Of a stretch of DNA of 21,796 nt, positions 1 through 7,534 are shown piece by piece. Every line of letters starts with the position of its first letter. The stretch's first letter is position 1. The position numbers and the translations under genes were made by a program. The stretch is from a virus. The notes below the pieces were generated by a model. It made no database searches and had not been told where the DNA came from. It worked only from the letters and a program-made list of their open reading frames with translations. Where the stretch lies: the IMG/VR virus record IMGVR_UViG_3300030104_002336, positions 21,906 through 43,701 of that record; one strand, written 5' to 3'.

Positions 1-73
1 CAATGTAATATCCTTTAATGCGTCTAGGTATTACTACCTTTCCGCACTCAACACATTTATGTTTTAATCCCAT
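1..73 (-). CDS. Zinc-ribbon protein, N-terminal 24 residues only (runs off the window)
   Basis: The ATG at 73-71 opens a frame that stays open to the window edge. The visible protein begins MGLKHKCVECGKVV, a CxxC knuckle (C7, C10) followed by basic residues, as at the start of a small zinc ribbon. An AAAGAGAT stretch just upstream can act as ribosome-binding site, and the preceding gene stops one base before this ATG. The second cysteine pair, if any, lies outside the window. No specific function can be given. Confidence 0.6.
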   Translation of the reverse strand, partial: MGLKHKCVECGKVVIPRRIKGYYI

Positions 74-74
74 G

Positions 75-236
75 TTATCTCTTTCTATTCATTGACTTTT
101 GTTCTTCAGCCATTAGGTTACTAATGTATTCTTCGACAGTATCTTCTGTTACAGAAGCACTTCCGAATGCCGCAAAGAACAAAATGCTAACGAATATGAA
201 AAAGAATATCCATCCAAATACTTCTCCAGTGTCCAT
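75..236 (-). CDS. Small single-pass membrane protein (53 aa)
   Basis: The start codon shares its A with the stop of the exonuclease gene (TAATG at 238-234), so translation is probably coupled. After a short N-terminus (MDTGEVFG) comes one hydrophobic, Phe-rich segment at about residues 9-24 (WIFFFIFVSILFFAAF). A charged tail of about 28 residues ends in NRKR. That is the layout of a one-helix membrane protein, and there is no signal-peptidase-like site. I do not recognise a family. Such proteins are common in tailed-virus genomes (lysis, superinfection exclusion, membrane anchoring), but nothing here selects one role. Confidence 0.7.
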   Translation of the reverse strand: MDTGEVFGWIFFFIFVSILFFAAFGSASVTEDTVEEYISNLMAEEQKSMNRKR

Positions 237-835
237 TACCACTCAACCTCCATTGTTATTTTTTCTTCATTATCTATATTATATGCTTTTACAAATCCAT
301 TATCTTTCCCATATTTCCATAAATCATATACTAATTGTGAATCTTTTAAGCAATAATCAACTACAGTATCATAATCTCCTTGCTTCCATAATCTCGGAGC
401 ATCTGCACTTTCTAAAGATTTCTGTTTTCCTAAAGTGTGGTCAATTAAATTGTTTAAAGAATATCTACTTCCATGATTTTGCACAAAATATTTACTTGTA
501 TCTATGTATTGATTATTAGCAATATATTTTCTAATACAATATATATCCAATGCATCTCTTAAAACAGGCATATCAAACGCTACAATATTATGTCCTAATA
601 GATAACCCCCTTTGGCGAAATGGTCATCTAAGTCAAACTTTAATTCTCTAATTGGTTTTGTTTGTATTCCTGATTTAGAAAAGGTATCGGAAACTGGTTC
701 ATCTACATAGACTGTTCCTGTGTTTCCATTCCAAGTTGTTACAGTTGAAACTAAAAACATATGAGTGTTACCCCACCCACCAATATCAGTTGATAAATTC
801 TTAGTTTCTAAATCTATAGCCATTACATTGTTCAT
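236..835 (-). CDS. DnaQ/RNase H-fold 3'-5' exonuclease (199 aa)
   Basis: This is a stand-alone exonuclease domain of the DEDDy type, like the proofreading domain of family B polymerases. Exo I is D8-L-E10 (MAIDLET). Exo II is N83-x3-F-D88 in GHNIVAFDMP. Exo III is Y161-x3-D165 (YCLKD). All four metal-binding acids are present, so it should be active. The chosen ATG at 835 overlaps the stop of the preceding gene (TAATG). An in-frame ATG 15 bases earlier would extend into that gene. It is the last nuclease in the replication block. Possible roles are proofreading in trans for the split PolB, primer trimming or host DNA degradation. The fold and chemistry are firm; the role is inferred. Confidence 0.85.
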   Translation of the reverse strand: MNNVMAIDLETKNLSTDIGGWGNTHMFLVSTVTTWNGNTGTVYVDEPVSDTFSKSGIQTKPIRELKFDLDDHFAKGGYLLGHNIVAFDMPVLRDALDIYCIRKYIANNQYIDTSKYFVQNHGSRYSLNNLIDHTLGKQKSLESADAPRLWKQGDYDTVVDYCLKDSQLVYDLWKYGKDNGFVKAYNIDNEEKITMEVEW

Positions 836-1080
836 TATTTGCCGCCCCATAACTTAGAAATTTCATCATTTACTTCATCATCATGCGTTGGTGTTTCTAT
901 GTATGTTGCTCTTTTTAAGAATACACATAATTTAGTAACTTCTTTGCGGTTGTTTTGTATGTTTACTATAGACGCTACTTCCCATCCATCATTTCCTTCT
1001 AAGTTCAATGCATCAGTCATTGTTTTTGGTCCATCATTTAAATCAAATACTATGTGTTTATTTTCCCACGTTGCTTTCAT
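835..1080 (-). CDS. DUF4177-like small protein (81 aa)
   Basis: A short alpha/beta protein whose pattern resembles DUF4177: an N-terminal strand (KATWENKHIVFDL), a helix rich in Leu/Asn (MTDALNLEGNDGWEV), then strands with a Gly-Trp-Glu core and a terminal FLKR strand. The Gly-Trp-Glu-Val followed by a hydrophobic strand is the feature I rely on. The family has no known biochemical activity. A strong ribosome-binding site (AAGGAGG, 7 bases before ATG 1080) sits at the end of the upstream ATPase gene. The acidic C-terminal 20 residues look unstructured. Confidence 0.55.
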   Translation of the reverse strand: MKATWENKHIVFDLNDGPKTMTDALNLEGNDGWEVASIVNIQNNRKEVTKLCVFLKRATYIETPTHDDEVNDEISKLWGGK

Positions 1081-1082
1081 TT

Positions 1083-2669
1083 TTATGCCTCCTTTGGTTT
1101 TACATATCTAGTTTTTCCTTTACTTATTGTTTCAAACATATCCTCTTTGTTTAATTTATTAAAGTTTTTATTAGTCCAAACGTAAGAGTGTCCTGAGATT
1201 TTACTTGCTTCTTGAAGTAGTAATTTCTTCCAAACATGTCCTCCTTCCAACTTGTCCTGTGGATTAGCCTTATTAATAGCCACTTCATAAGCCTGTTGGA
1301 ATTGTTTAAACATAGGAGTGCCAGTTATGGATTGTTTAGTTAATTTCAAAGAATTCTCTAACCACTCAATCAAACCAATATAACATTTTCTTATTATGTA
1401 TGCTCCTTGTCTAATATGTTGTGCTTGAACTATGAATTTGTCTTCTTCATTTACAATACTAGGAGCCATAGAAATACAATTTAGAATTGCAAGTTTACCT
1501 ATGTATTCCATCAAATTCATTTCAAATAATCTAACTACATCATAAATGCTAGGATTTAAATGCTCTATGTATTTTAGAAAGTTACGATGTTCTAATTTCA
1601 AAGCATCTGTAGCAGAAGAAGAAACTTTAACTGTTGATTGTTTATCTTTACCATTGTCATTGAATCTTCTTTTCACTTGTTTGTAAATTTCAACTATACC
1701 TTTTGATAAGTGTAAGGGTGGTCCTCTTTGCTCAGCGATTGTTCCAAACCCTCCAATTACATCCCCTCTCATACTATCTAAAATTTCATTAGGAACGTTC
1801 CAAATAAATAATATCATTCTTTGTAATACACCCTTTTCGGCTATAGTTTTTAATAAGCCACTTGGGGGATAAGTAAAACCCATGATAGTAAATTTACTAT
1901 CTAAGGAAATTACTAGAGGTTCATCATTTACTCCTACTTTACCTGCTAATATCTTATCATGTTTATTACTACCAGTATGAAAGTTATTCATAGTATCTTG
2001 AAATAAATTATGCATACCTTCTTTATGTGCAGTTGTTTTAAAGATACCACTATGTTCAAACTCATCAGCAAACCATAACCCTTCACCATGTAAAGGTCCA
2101 TATTGTTCAATCCATCTTTTTGATTGCTTAAATCTTGTAGCCTCTGCTTTAAGAACTCCTTTATTATATTCTACTTGTGTAATTTGTGCCGCAATTGGAG
2201 GATTTGCCACTGCATCACCAAGAAGATTATCAAGTCTCGCAACTTCATCAGAAAATATTTTGTTTCTTCTTTCTTCATCTTCTATGAACACTTCTTTATT
2301 ATCTCTATAAGAACCAATAAGAGCCGCAGTAGTATAATCAGATAATTTTAAAATTTTGTTATCAAATCCTTTTTCCTCTCTTTTGATTTCTTTGTAAACT
2401 TCCTCGGCAATTGGTTTTAATACATAGTTAATTAAAGTAGTCTTACCACTCCTAGCAGTTTGTATATCTGCCCAATGTATTCTTGTATCTGTAGTTGTAT
2501 TCTTATAGGGTATCTCTACAAAATGCTTTACTATATCTCCTAGTAATGCATAATAACCTAACATAGCAGGTATGTCATTATGCCTAGAATAAGTTAAAGA
2601 AGTGGTTTTCCACGTTTCAACTATTCTTGGTAATCTTGTTTCTTTTACATATTCATTTTCTTCTATCAT
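1083..2669 (-). CDS. P-loop ATPase, DUF3987-like; candidate replicative helicase (528 aa)
   Basis: A Walker A-like loop (TARSGKTTL, G75-K76-T77) lacks the first canonical glycine. A Walker B, GLWFADEFE (D202, E203), and a conserved-looking R284 in a VLQRMILFIW context (candidate arginine finger) follow at spacings like those of DUF3987 proteins, which in phages often accompany primases as helicase partners. The C-terminal 90 residues look helical or winged-helix. The gene is ATGA-coupled to the ERCC4 nuclease and close to the primase. No MCM, DnaB or superfamily 2 helicase is visible in the window, which makes this the best helicase candidate. A terminase or packaging ATPase is less likely given the neighbours. 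The ATPase call is solid; the helicase role is inferred. Confidence 0.65.
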   Translation of the reverse strand: MIEENEYVKETRLPRIVETWKTTSLTYSRHNDIPAMLGYYALLGDIVKHFVEIPYKNTTTDTRIHWADIQTARSGKTTLINYVLKPIAEEVYKEIKREEKGFDNKILKLSDYTTAALIGSYRDNKEVFIEDEERRNKIFSDEVARLDNLLGDAVANPPIAAQITQVEYNKGVLKAEATRFKQSKRWIEQYGPLHGEGLWFADEFEHSGIFKTTAHKEGMHNLFQDTMNNFHTGSNKHDKILAGKVGVNDEPLVISLDSKFTIMGFTYPPSGLLKTIAEKGVLQRMILFIWNVPNEILDSMRGDVIGGFGTIAEQRGPPLHLSKGIVEIYKQVKRRFNDNGKDKQSTVKVSSSATDALKLEHRNFLKYIEHLNPSIYDVVRLFEMNLMEYIGKLAILNCISMAPSIVNEEDKFIVQAQHIRQGAYIIRKCYIGLIEWLENSLKLTKQSITGTPMFKQFQQAYEVAINKANPQDKLEGGHVWKKLLLQEASKISGHSYVWTNKNFNKLNKEDMFETISKGKTRYVKPKEA

Positions 2670-3361
2670 TGTTTCACCTTCTTTTCTGAGTTAAAGACGG
2701 ATAGGATTCTATCTGCTGTTTTATCTCCTATACCTTCTAAGGAACATAATTCCTTTTTATCGCAATCACCAATCTCCATTAGTGAGCCATATTTTTTTAT
2801 AAGCATCTTTGCTTTCTTTTCACTTATACCTTTAATTGTTGTTAACATGTTGATGCGTATATCATCAGTAGTTAACCGTTTAAAGATATGAGGTTTTATT
2901 GGCGACCTTTCTATAGGTTGCATTTTAGCAACACTACAAATAATATTAGCCGCCATATTTTCATTAGTAACCCATATGGGTTTTATGTCTGAGTCTAAAA
3001 TAATTTTACCCATTCCTCCAAAGAATTTATTTGTTAAAAACATCTTTTTGTTCTGTATTGGAATGTTGTTATATTTAGCAGAATGACTAGTGTATTGTAG
3101 AGCATCTCCTAAAGAACCATAAATAATAACTATATTCGTTTTATAACATCTATCCATATTATCTAACTGAGTCCATAGTCTCTTGCTCATGATTGAGGCT
3201 AAGAAATCGTGAGTTGATTTTGCTTCAAAGCACACATCTCCAATTACATAATCTCCAACTTCAATCCATTGTTTTGTAGTTTCTATTTTTAACTTATTAG
3301 CCTTTTCAATTACTAAATCTGTTAAAATAGATTTTTCTCTACTATCAATTACTAACGTCAT
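2666..3361 (-). CDS. XPF/Mus81-type ERCC4 nuclease with tandem HhH domain (231 aa)
   Basis: A structure-specific flap/fork endonuclease. The ERCC4 core shows D6-S-R-E9, G-D37-Y and E46-A-K48...D52, matching the GDX(n)ERKX(3)D signature except that the usual Arg is Ala. Tandem helix-hairpin-helix motifs follow at about 177-193 (KGISEKKAKMLIKKYG) and 209-220 (EGIGDKTADRIL). It is a nuclease-only version of archaeal XPF/Hef, with no helicase part. I chose ATG 3361 because GAGGA lies 6-7 bases upstream and the protein then starts directly with the first strand. An ATG at 3367 that overlaps the previous stop is an alternative. It lacks the C-terminal PIP box seen in many archaeal XPFs, but the gene just upstream encodes PIP-like units. 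Confidence 0.88.
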   Translation of the reverse strand: MTLVIDSREKSILTDLVIEKANKLKIETTKQWIEVGDYVIGDVCFEAKSTHDFLASIMSKRLWTQLDNMDRCYKTNIVIIYGSLGDALQYTSHSAKYNNIPIQNKKMFLTNKFFGGMGKIILDSDIKPIWVTNENMAANIICSVAKMQPIERSPIKPHIFKRLTTDDIRINMLTTIKGISEKKAKMLIKKYGSLMEIGDCDKKELCSLEGIGDKTADRILSVFNSEKKVKQ

Positions 3362-3363
3362 AA

Positions 3364-3447
3364 TCATTCCTCAAATTCTAATCCAAAGTCTAACAGTGTC
3401 ATTTGTCCTTCTAATACTAATCCATATTCAAACAGCGTCTTTTGCAT
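3364..3447 (-). CDS. 27-residue peptide built from two PIP-box-like repeats
   Basis: After the initiator Met the peptide is two 13-residue units in tandem: QKTLFEYGLVLEG and QMTLLDFGLEFEE. Each begins Q-x-T-L-x-(E/D)-(Y/F)-G, close to the PCNA-interacting (PIP) consensus Q-x-x-L/I-x-x-F-F/Y. The two 39-bp halves match at about 30 of 39 bases, so the duplication is visible in the DNA. A strong site, GGAGG with 7 bases to the ATG, lies inside the end of the primase gene, with which it overlaps by 20 bases. Its stop overlaps ATG 3367 of the nuclease frame. The virus encodes its own PCNA and its PolB ends in a canonical PIP box. The peptide may bind viral or host PCNA; this is inferred from motif and context. 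Confidence 0.65.
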   Translation of the reverse strand: MQKTLFEYGLVLEGQMTLLDFGLEFEE

Positions 3448-4525
3448 TTTTTAACCTCCAACATTTTCCTACACAGTAACCTTGACCGATGAGTGTTTCG
3501 CATCTTGGGAAACTATAATTCTTCTCTAGGATGGAACCCATTCTTTTCTTAGTTACTTCTTCATTGAAATCTAACCACACGTTATAATTATCGTGTAAAT
3601 TTTTAATCTCGGCAACAATTTGATTTCCTATTTTGTTACGAGTTTCTTTATTAGGAATTACATTAATTTTCTCAAATGGAATACTTAAATCAGTTCCTAA
3701 TAATAGTTCTTTATACCAACTAACTAAACGCATTCTAGCATCGTCAGATGGATTTTCTACCATAATTGCACTATGCATACAGGGGGGTAATGGTAGGTTC
3801 CCCACATTAATTACATCAGCCTCGATTTCAGATTCTTCTATCGGTGCAACTTCGGGCCACTTAACTAGTTTAGTACCGTAAGTAGGGTTGATGTAATTAG
3901 GTTTCATTGCTAATACTAATAAGTCCTCAGCATCTAAAAATATATCATTTACTTCTAATGGTATGCAATAATAACATCCTTTACCATAAGAGGCTTTAAG
4001 ATTCATAGTATTTTTAATTCTTCTCAATCTTCTCTTTTGTATTGCTGAGTTATCTAAAGTCCCATTAATAGTTAGTTTCTTTATATCATTATAAAATGCA
4101 GTTAATCTTCTAATGTCTTTTATTCTTTCACCATAAACAAATAGATGAAAACCTCTACCTGAAAACGACATATCAAATTTATAATCATTCTTAATTAAGT
4201 ATTGACAAACTAACTTTAAATCCTCTAAACATTTATTTATTGAAGATGCTCTTATTATTTGCGCTCCAGTTTTTCTATCTGTTTCACCATGATGTGCATC
4301 AAAATCTAAAAATATTTTATCGAGAATAATAGAAGATTCATGAGCGACACCATCCTTTTTAGCAGTAAAGGTTTCAAAACTATACACAGAAGTATAGCAA
4401 TTCATTCTCCCATTATATAATTTAACAAAATCATTAAACTGTTCTCGATTAAATACCTTTAATCGTTGCATGTTTTGTTTACTTTGCCAATTGCTATTAG
4501 GCCATACTTCTCTAGGGAATTTCAT
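3428..4525 (-). CDS. Archaeo-eukaryotic primase: PriS-like catalytic domain fused to a PriL-like Fe-S domain (365 aa)
   Basis: Primase of the AEP superfamily. The metal-binding motif is FLDFDAHH (D74, D76). The nucleotide-binding motif is SFSGRGFHLFV (S122-x-R-G-x-H127). A basic stretch (KRRLRRIKNTMNLK) follows, as in PriS. The C-terminal third resembles the PriL C-terminal domain: it has P-P-C249, a helix with R-x-R-L-x-x-W, then C342-E-T, C351 and C355 near the end, a four-cysteine spacing suited to a 4Fe-4S cluster. So both archaeal primase subunits appear condensed into one chain. Its ATG overlaps the stop of the small membrane protein gene (ATGA). The catalytic part is certain; the Fe-S domain is a pattern-based call. 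Confidence 0.85.
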   Translation of the reverse strand: MKFPREVWPNSNWQSKQNMQRLKVFNREQFNDFVKLYNGRMNCYTSVYSFETFTAKKDGVAHESSIILDKIFLDFDAHHGETDRKTGAQIIRASSINKCLEDLKLVCQYLIKNDYKFDMSFSGRGFHLFVYGERIKDIRRLTAFYNDIKKLTINGTLDNSAIQKRRLRRIKNTMNLKASYGKGCYYCIPLEVNDIFLDAEDLLVLAMKPNYINPTYGTKLVKWPEVAPIEESEIEADVINVGNLPLPPCMHSAIMVENPSDDARMRLVSWYKELLLGTDLSIPFEKINVIPNKETRNKIGNQIVAEIKNLHDNYNVWLDFNEEVTKKRMGSILEKNYSFPRCETLIGQGYCVGKCWRLKNAKDAV

Positions 4526-4662
4526 TGGAATAACACCAAACCAACTACGATAATAGTTAATATGTTTACAACATTAACCATCATAATTATTCTATTACTA
4601 AACTTAAGAGTAGCATGTATTTCTTCCATAGTCTCTGTAAGTTTCTTTTGTCCTTCTAGCAT
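4522..4662 (-). CDS. Small C-terminally anchored membrane protein (46 aa)
   Basis: The ATG at 4662 lies just after the stop of the upstream gene, and its own TGA overlaps the primase start (ATGA). The first 24 residues are charged and helical (EGQKKLTETMEEIHATLK). Residues about 25-45 form one hydrophobic helix (IIMMVNVVNILTIIVVGLVLF) that ends the protein. This is a tail-anchor layout with the soluble part presumably in the cytoplasm. No family is recognised. Its place just before the primase could mean a membrane-anchoring role in replication, but this is only a guess. Confidence 0.6.
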   Translation of the reverse strand: MLEGQKKLTETMEEIHATLKFSNRIIMMVNVVNILTIIVVGLVLFQ

Positions 4663-4666
4663 TTCA

Positions 4667-5152
4667 TCAAAGACCACTATTACCAACTCTCTTAACTTTT
4701 ACATTCCCAACTCTTGTCTGAACTCTACCATCCTTTTCCTCTAAAGTTGGTTTATCATTTACTATGACATCTTTACCCTCAACTAAATCCTCTAACTCTG
4801 TAACTGGATGATTAATATGTTTATATTTATCAGTTAAAGTTGCGGGCTTTTCCACTGGAAGTATAGGTTGACTTTTTTCAATCTCGTTAAAGTTAACTGT
4901 AGCCGATTCAAACTTTTCTTGAAAAGCCCCCATTACTTCCTCTTCCAGTTTAACTATAACTAACTCCTTAAACAGTTTACCAAAAGTCAAATCGTCTTTA
5001 ACCTTTGATTCCCAAATAAGTTCAAGTTGGTCTTTCAATTCTACTTCGTGGTACAATTCTTCTGAGAGAATTTTTGCTACATTTTTCAATTTAAGTAGTT
5101 CGTGGAATTTCCAATCCTTGCTATTTATTTTTTGTTTGATTTTATCTTTCAT
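4667..5152 (-). CDS. Unknown charged protein (161 aa)
   Basis: I do not recognise this protein. Residues 1-75 are Lys/Glu-rich and predicted helical (LLKLKNVAKILSEELYHE, then GKLFKELVIVKLEEEVMGA). The C-terminal half is richer in Pro, Val and Thr, looks less ordered and ends in a basic Val/Gly stretch (VGNVKVKRVGNSG). There are no cysteines and no nucleotide-binding motif. The start ATG overlaps the stop of the zinc-ribbon gene (ATGA). Lying between nuclease and primase genes, it may be an accessory replication factor, but the sequence gives no direct evidence. Confidence 0.6.
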   Translation of the reverse strand: MKDKIKQKINSKDWKFHELLKLKNVAKILSEELYHEVELKDQLELIWESKVKDDLTFGKLFKELVIVKLEEEVMGAFQEKFESATVNFNEIEKSQPILPVEKPATLTDKYKHINHPVTELEDLVEGKDVIVNDKPTLEEKDGRVQTRVGNVKVKRVGNSGL

Positions 5153-5295
5153 TGTATATCACCTAATTTTCTTATGTTTCTATTATCGACTACTATCCTT
5201 AGTCTTCCGCCACAACTTTTACATTTGTTTGATTTTTTATGTAATTCAAATTGTTCCCCGCATACTTTACATTCCTTTATTCTCTTGTTAGCCAA
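5149..5295 (-). CDS. Zinc-ribbon microprotein (48 aa, TTG start)
   Basis: The protein has two CxxC knuckles 12 residues apart (C9-K-V-C12 and C25-K-S-C28, the latter followed by GGRLRI), a classic zinc ribbon, then a basic C-terminus. No ATG precedes the first knuckle in frame. A TTG at 5295-5293, with GGGAG in the end of the preceding gene at suitable distance, is the only sensible start. The stop overlaps the next ATG (ATGA). Zinc ribbons of this size often bind nucleic acid or RNA polymerase, but no target is indicated. Confidence 0.65.
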   Translation of the reverse strand: MANKRIKECKVCGEQFELHKKSNKCKSCGGRLRIVVDNRNIRKLGDIQ

Positions 5296-5296
5296 A

Positions 5297-6160
5297 TTAC
5301 CACTCCCACATATGGTTGGCTATGGCTGAATCACATAAAGATGTAAAGGAGCAAAATTTACATTTATTGTACCAAAATTCTGATTTGAAAATACCCTTTT
5401 CATAACAGTGAATTAAATAAGCAATTCTTTTGTGGACTTGATTCACATTGTATTTTTTAACCTCTTCTAATTGAAAATAATTAGAGTCGGGATAATACCA
5501 TGCCCAGTGGGTTATAGGCCCGAGATTACAGTCGGGGTCCGCCTCCATTAATAATTTATAAAAGGCCATTTCATGTCTCATGTGAGTTGCCTTACTATCT
5601 TTCCAAACACCAGTCTTTAATTCAACAGGAATGACACTATTGCCCTCTTGGAATACTCTATCTATGATACCTTGAAGATGTATTGTATAATCTCGTTGTA
5701 GAGTAAATGGATTACCCCTTCCTAATTTATATTCACCTGCTTTTATCTCAAATTTAGCATTACACTTTATTTCATTACCCACAGGTAGAAAAGTATCTAA
5801 TGCATTTGTTTGTTTAGATTTAAGAAACCGCTCACTTTCAAATGCGGCCATAGACCTATAAACATCACCATTTTCATCTATAGGAAATAAACTTACACAA
5901 TATTCGAATATGTTATTATCATCTAATCCTTCTGCTTTTTTTAAATCAAAATCATTATAAAAATCCTCATATGAATTATGAACTGCTGAACCTCTAGCCA
6001 TTGCCGCATTAGGTTCGCTTCTTCTACCTTGAATGTATTGAAACTCATATTGTTTTTCACAAAAGAATAATGTATTTAATGAAGACTTAGTAACTTTTAA
6101 TTGTGGCATTGCAGGGTCTTCTTCCCATTCAGGATTCCATTGATATGTAAATTCTACCAT
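5297..6160 (-). CDS. Cas4-like PD-(D/E)XK nuclease with Fe-S cysteines (287 aa)
   Basis: A RecB/Cas4-family exonuclease. In order: C34 in FFCEKQYEF; GSAVH61 (motif with the metal-site His); D167 in GIIDRVF; E180-L-K182 (the ExK core); E197-x3-Y201 in the QxxxY position; and C267-x2-C270-x5-C276 at the C-terminus. C34 plus the three C-terminal cysteines match the 4Fe-4S layout of Cas4 and AddB. No Cas1, Cas2 or repeat array is present, so this is a stand-alone viral nuclease, probably for end resection, recombination or maturation of replication intermediates. The ATG overlaps the previous stop (TAATG). Confidence 0.85.
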   Translation of the reverse strand: MVEFTYQWNPEWEEDPAMPQLKVTKSSLNTLFFCEKQYEFQYIQGRRSEPNAAMARGSAVHNSYEDFYNDFDLKKAEGLDDNNIFEYCVSLFPIDENGDVYRSMAAFESERFLKSKQTNALDTFLPVGNEIKCNAKFEIKAGEYKLGRGNPFTLQRDYTIHLQGIIDRVFQEGNSVIPVELKTGVWKDSKATHMRHEMAFYKLLMEADPDCNLGPITHWAWYYPDSNYFQLEEVKKYNVNQVHKRIAYLIHCYEKGIFKSEFWYNKCKFCSFTSLCDSAIANHMWEW

Positions 6161-6339
6161 TATTCTTCCTCCCTTAATTTAGGACATTCTACGCTAGAAC
6201 AATTCCAACAGAACTCCCATTTCTTAATTTCCTCAGTTGTAAAGGGAACCCCTTCACTATTTCTTAAGTGTCTATTGTTAGATGGTTTAGCCCTTCTAAC
6301 TTTTTTATATAATTTATTATCTACATTACATCTATACAT
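6160..6339 (-). CDS. Cysteine-containing small protein, possible zinc binder (59 aa)
   Basis: The ATG at 6339 shares a base with the TGA of the polymerase C-terminal gene (TGATG), with GGAG 8 bases before. An upstream GTG (6348) is possible but less attractive. C4, C44-W-N-C47 and C52 could bind one zinc ion, though the spacing is unlike the other zinc ribbons here. The middle is basic (KKVRRAKPSNNRHLR). No family recognised. It sits between the polymerase and the Cas4-like nuclease and is coupled to both. Confidence 0.6.
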   Translation of the reverse strand: MYRCNVDNKLYKKVRRAKPSNNRHLRNSEGVPFTTEEIKKWEFCWNCSSVECPKLREEE

Positions 6340-7265
6340 CAAAACCACTCCGATAATGTTTGTTGTTTTTCATCCAATTTTATTTTTTTATAATCCCATC
6401 CCATCGCATCAAAAACAGGTTTAACTTTTTTAATTACTTCTGATTCTGCTAAAGTTTCCCAATCAGGCTCAAAGTCATCAAACTCATTTAAGTTTCTAAC
6501 TGCTATATATTCAGCCTTGTTTTGCATACCAGTCCACGTAGTATAGTATTGTTCTTGTTCGCTTTTAAACTTACATTTAAGATGATAAAAAGAATCAGTT
6601 AGTTTATCTTGTGGATTTACATGTTCATTATAATAAAGAACACCTGCCCACCCCCCACCATAGGCGGGTCTTTTACCTTTTAATGTAGTGAGGGTTTTTA
6701 ACTTCTTGTTACAAGTTTCTCCCTCACACACAGCATCGGGTAATATTTTCAATAGACTTCTTATGTACTCCATGTCGTAAACTTTTCTACATGAGCATTT
6801 TAGTTTCAATCTATCTTCTTTAATTCTACTTCTTTTAATTAAATCTAATTTATCTACTCTACCTTTAAGTACATTGTTATACATTAATCTACAGTAATCT
6901 AAAATCTCTTCTTTAGTTTTTTGATTAATCCACATCTCTAAGGCTGTCTTTTGCACTTGTTTACCGATAGTAGATTCAGCAATTCTTTTCAAGACAAAAC
7001 CAGTACAAACGAATTCTTTCTCAGAAAGATATACTCCATCTTTCCAATTAATAAAACCTGCATTTCTATTTCTAGTTGCACCTACTCCTAATATAGAAAA
7101 GTATTTTTCGAACTCTAAATCCATGGGATGATTTTCTAAATTCATAATATTAGGAAATACTTCTTCCTGAATATGTTTATTTAATATCTCTCTAACTTCT
7201 TCTGCTTTCTCAATAGAAGGAACAGGAACATAAAGAGAATCTGTATGTGCATATACTACTTTCAT
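6339..7265 (-). CDS. Family B DNA polymerase, C-terminal part: motif C, thumb, PIP box (308 aa)
   Basis: This is the second half of a split polymerase. It begins MKVVYAHTDSLYV, so motif C lies at residues 5-10. The usual first Asp of YxDTDS is His7, while the catalytic Asp9 is kept. Downstream come the region before the thumb (FEKYFSILGVGATRNRNAG), where the KKxY motif is altered, and a thumb. Residues 157-185 carry C157-S-C159...C180-x4-C185, which look like a metal site and are unusual for a thumb. The last eight residues, QQTLSEWF, are a canonical PIP box for PCNA. The ATG at 7265 shares a base with the preceding stop (TAATG). Residue order matches an intact PolB, so it should assemble with the product of 7716-9359. 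Confidence 0.88.
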   Translation of the reverse strand: MKVVYAHTDSLYVPVPSIEKAEEVREILNKHIQEEVFPNIMNLENHPMDLEFEKYFSILGVGATRNRNAGFINWKDGVYLSEKEFVCTGFVLKRIAESTIGKQVQKTALEMWINQKTKEEILDYCRLMYNNVLKGRVDKLDLIKRSRIKEDRLKLKCSCRKVYDMEYIRSLLKILPDAVCEGETCNKKLKTLTTLKGKRPAYGGGWAGVLYYNEHVNPQDKLTDSFYHLKCKFKSEQEQYYTTWTGMQNKAEYIAVRNLNEFDDFEPDWETLAESEVIKKVKPVFDAMGWDYKKIKLDEKQQTLSEWF

Positions 7266-7534
7266 TATCTTAGCCCCCATAAAGCGGGGCGTTCTGTTTT
7301 AGCATTGACTCTAATAAAATCAGGGTTAGCATATAATATACTAACTAGTTTATTTACAGAGGGTAAATATTTAGGGGGATTGTTATTGTGTTCCATTTTC
7401 ATATCTTTTAATGCTTCCATTATTTCATTAGTTGACATAACATCACCATCTAATATACCTATAACCCATTTGATTATTCTAGCGTTTTTTCTATGCGCTT
7501 CTTTTCTTATTTCTCCGTCTTTTGTTAATCTCAT
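7265..7534 (-). CDS. Small winged-helix-like protein between the polymerase halves (89 aa)
   Basis: The start is ATG 7534, overlapping the preceding stop (ATGA). An in-frame ATG 78 bases earlier would run far into that gene. Residues 1-25 are basic (RLTKDGEIRKEAHRKNAR). The rest reads as helix-helix-helix-wing: STNEIMEALKDM, a Pro-rich turn, LPSVNKLVSILYANP, then IRVNAKTERPALWGL as a beta wing. That suggests a DNA-binding winged helix. It has no LAGLIDADG, HNH or GIY-YIG motif, so it is not an obvious homing endonuclease despite interrupting the polymerase. It could regulate transcription or bind DNA with the polymerase. Confidence 0.6.
   Translation of the reverse strand: MRLTKDGEIRKEAHRKNARIIKWVIGILDGDVMSTNEIMEALKDMKMEHNNNPPKYLPSVNKLVSILYANPDFIRVNAKTERPALWGLR

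Noticed and set aside
5297-6160. Cas4-like gene as part of a CRISPR-Cas locus
   Set aside because: No Cas1, Cas2, effector gene or direct-repeat array is seen anywhere in the window. Stand-alone Cas4-like nucleases are common in archaeal viruses.
7265-7534. Homing endonuclease between the polymerase halves
   Set aside because: No LAGLIDADG, GIY-YIG, HNH or PD-(D/E)XK motif is visible in the 89-residue product; it reads as a winged helix.
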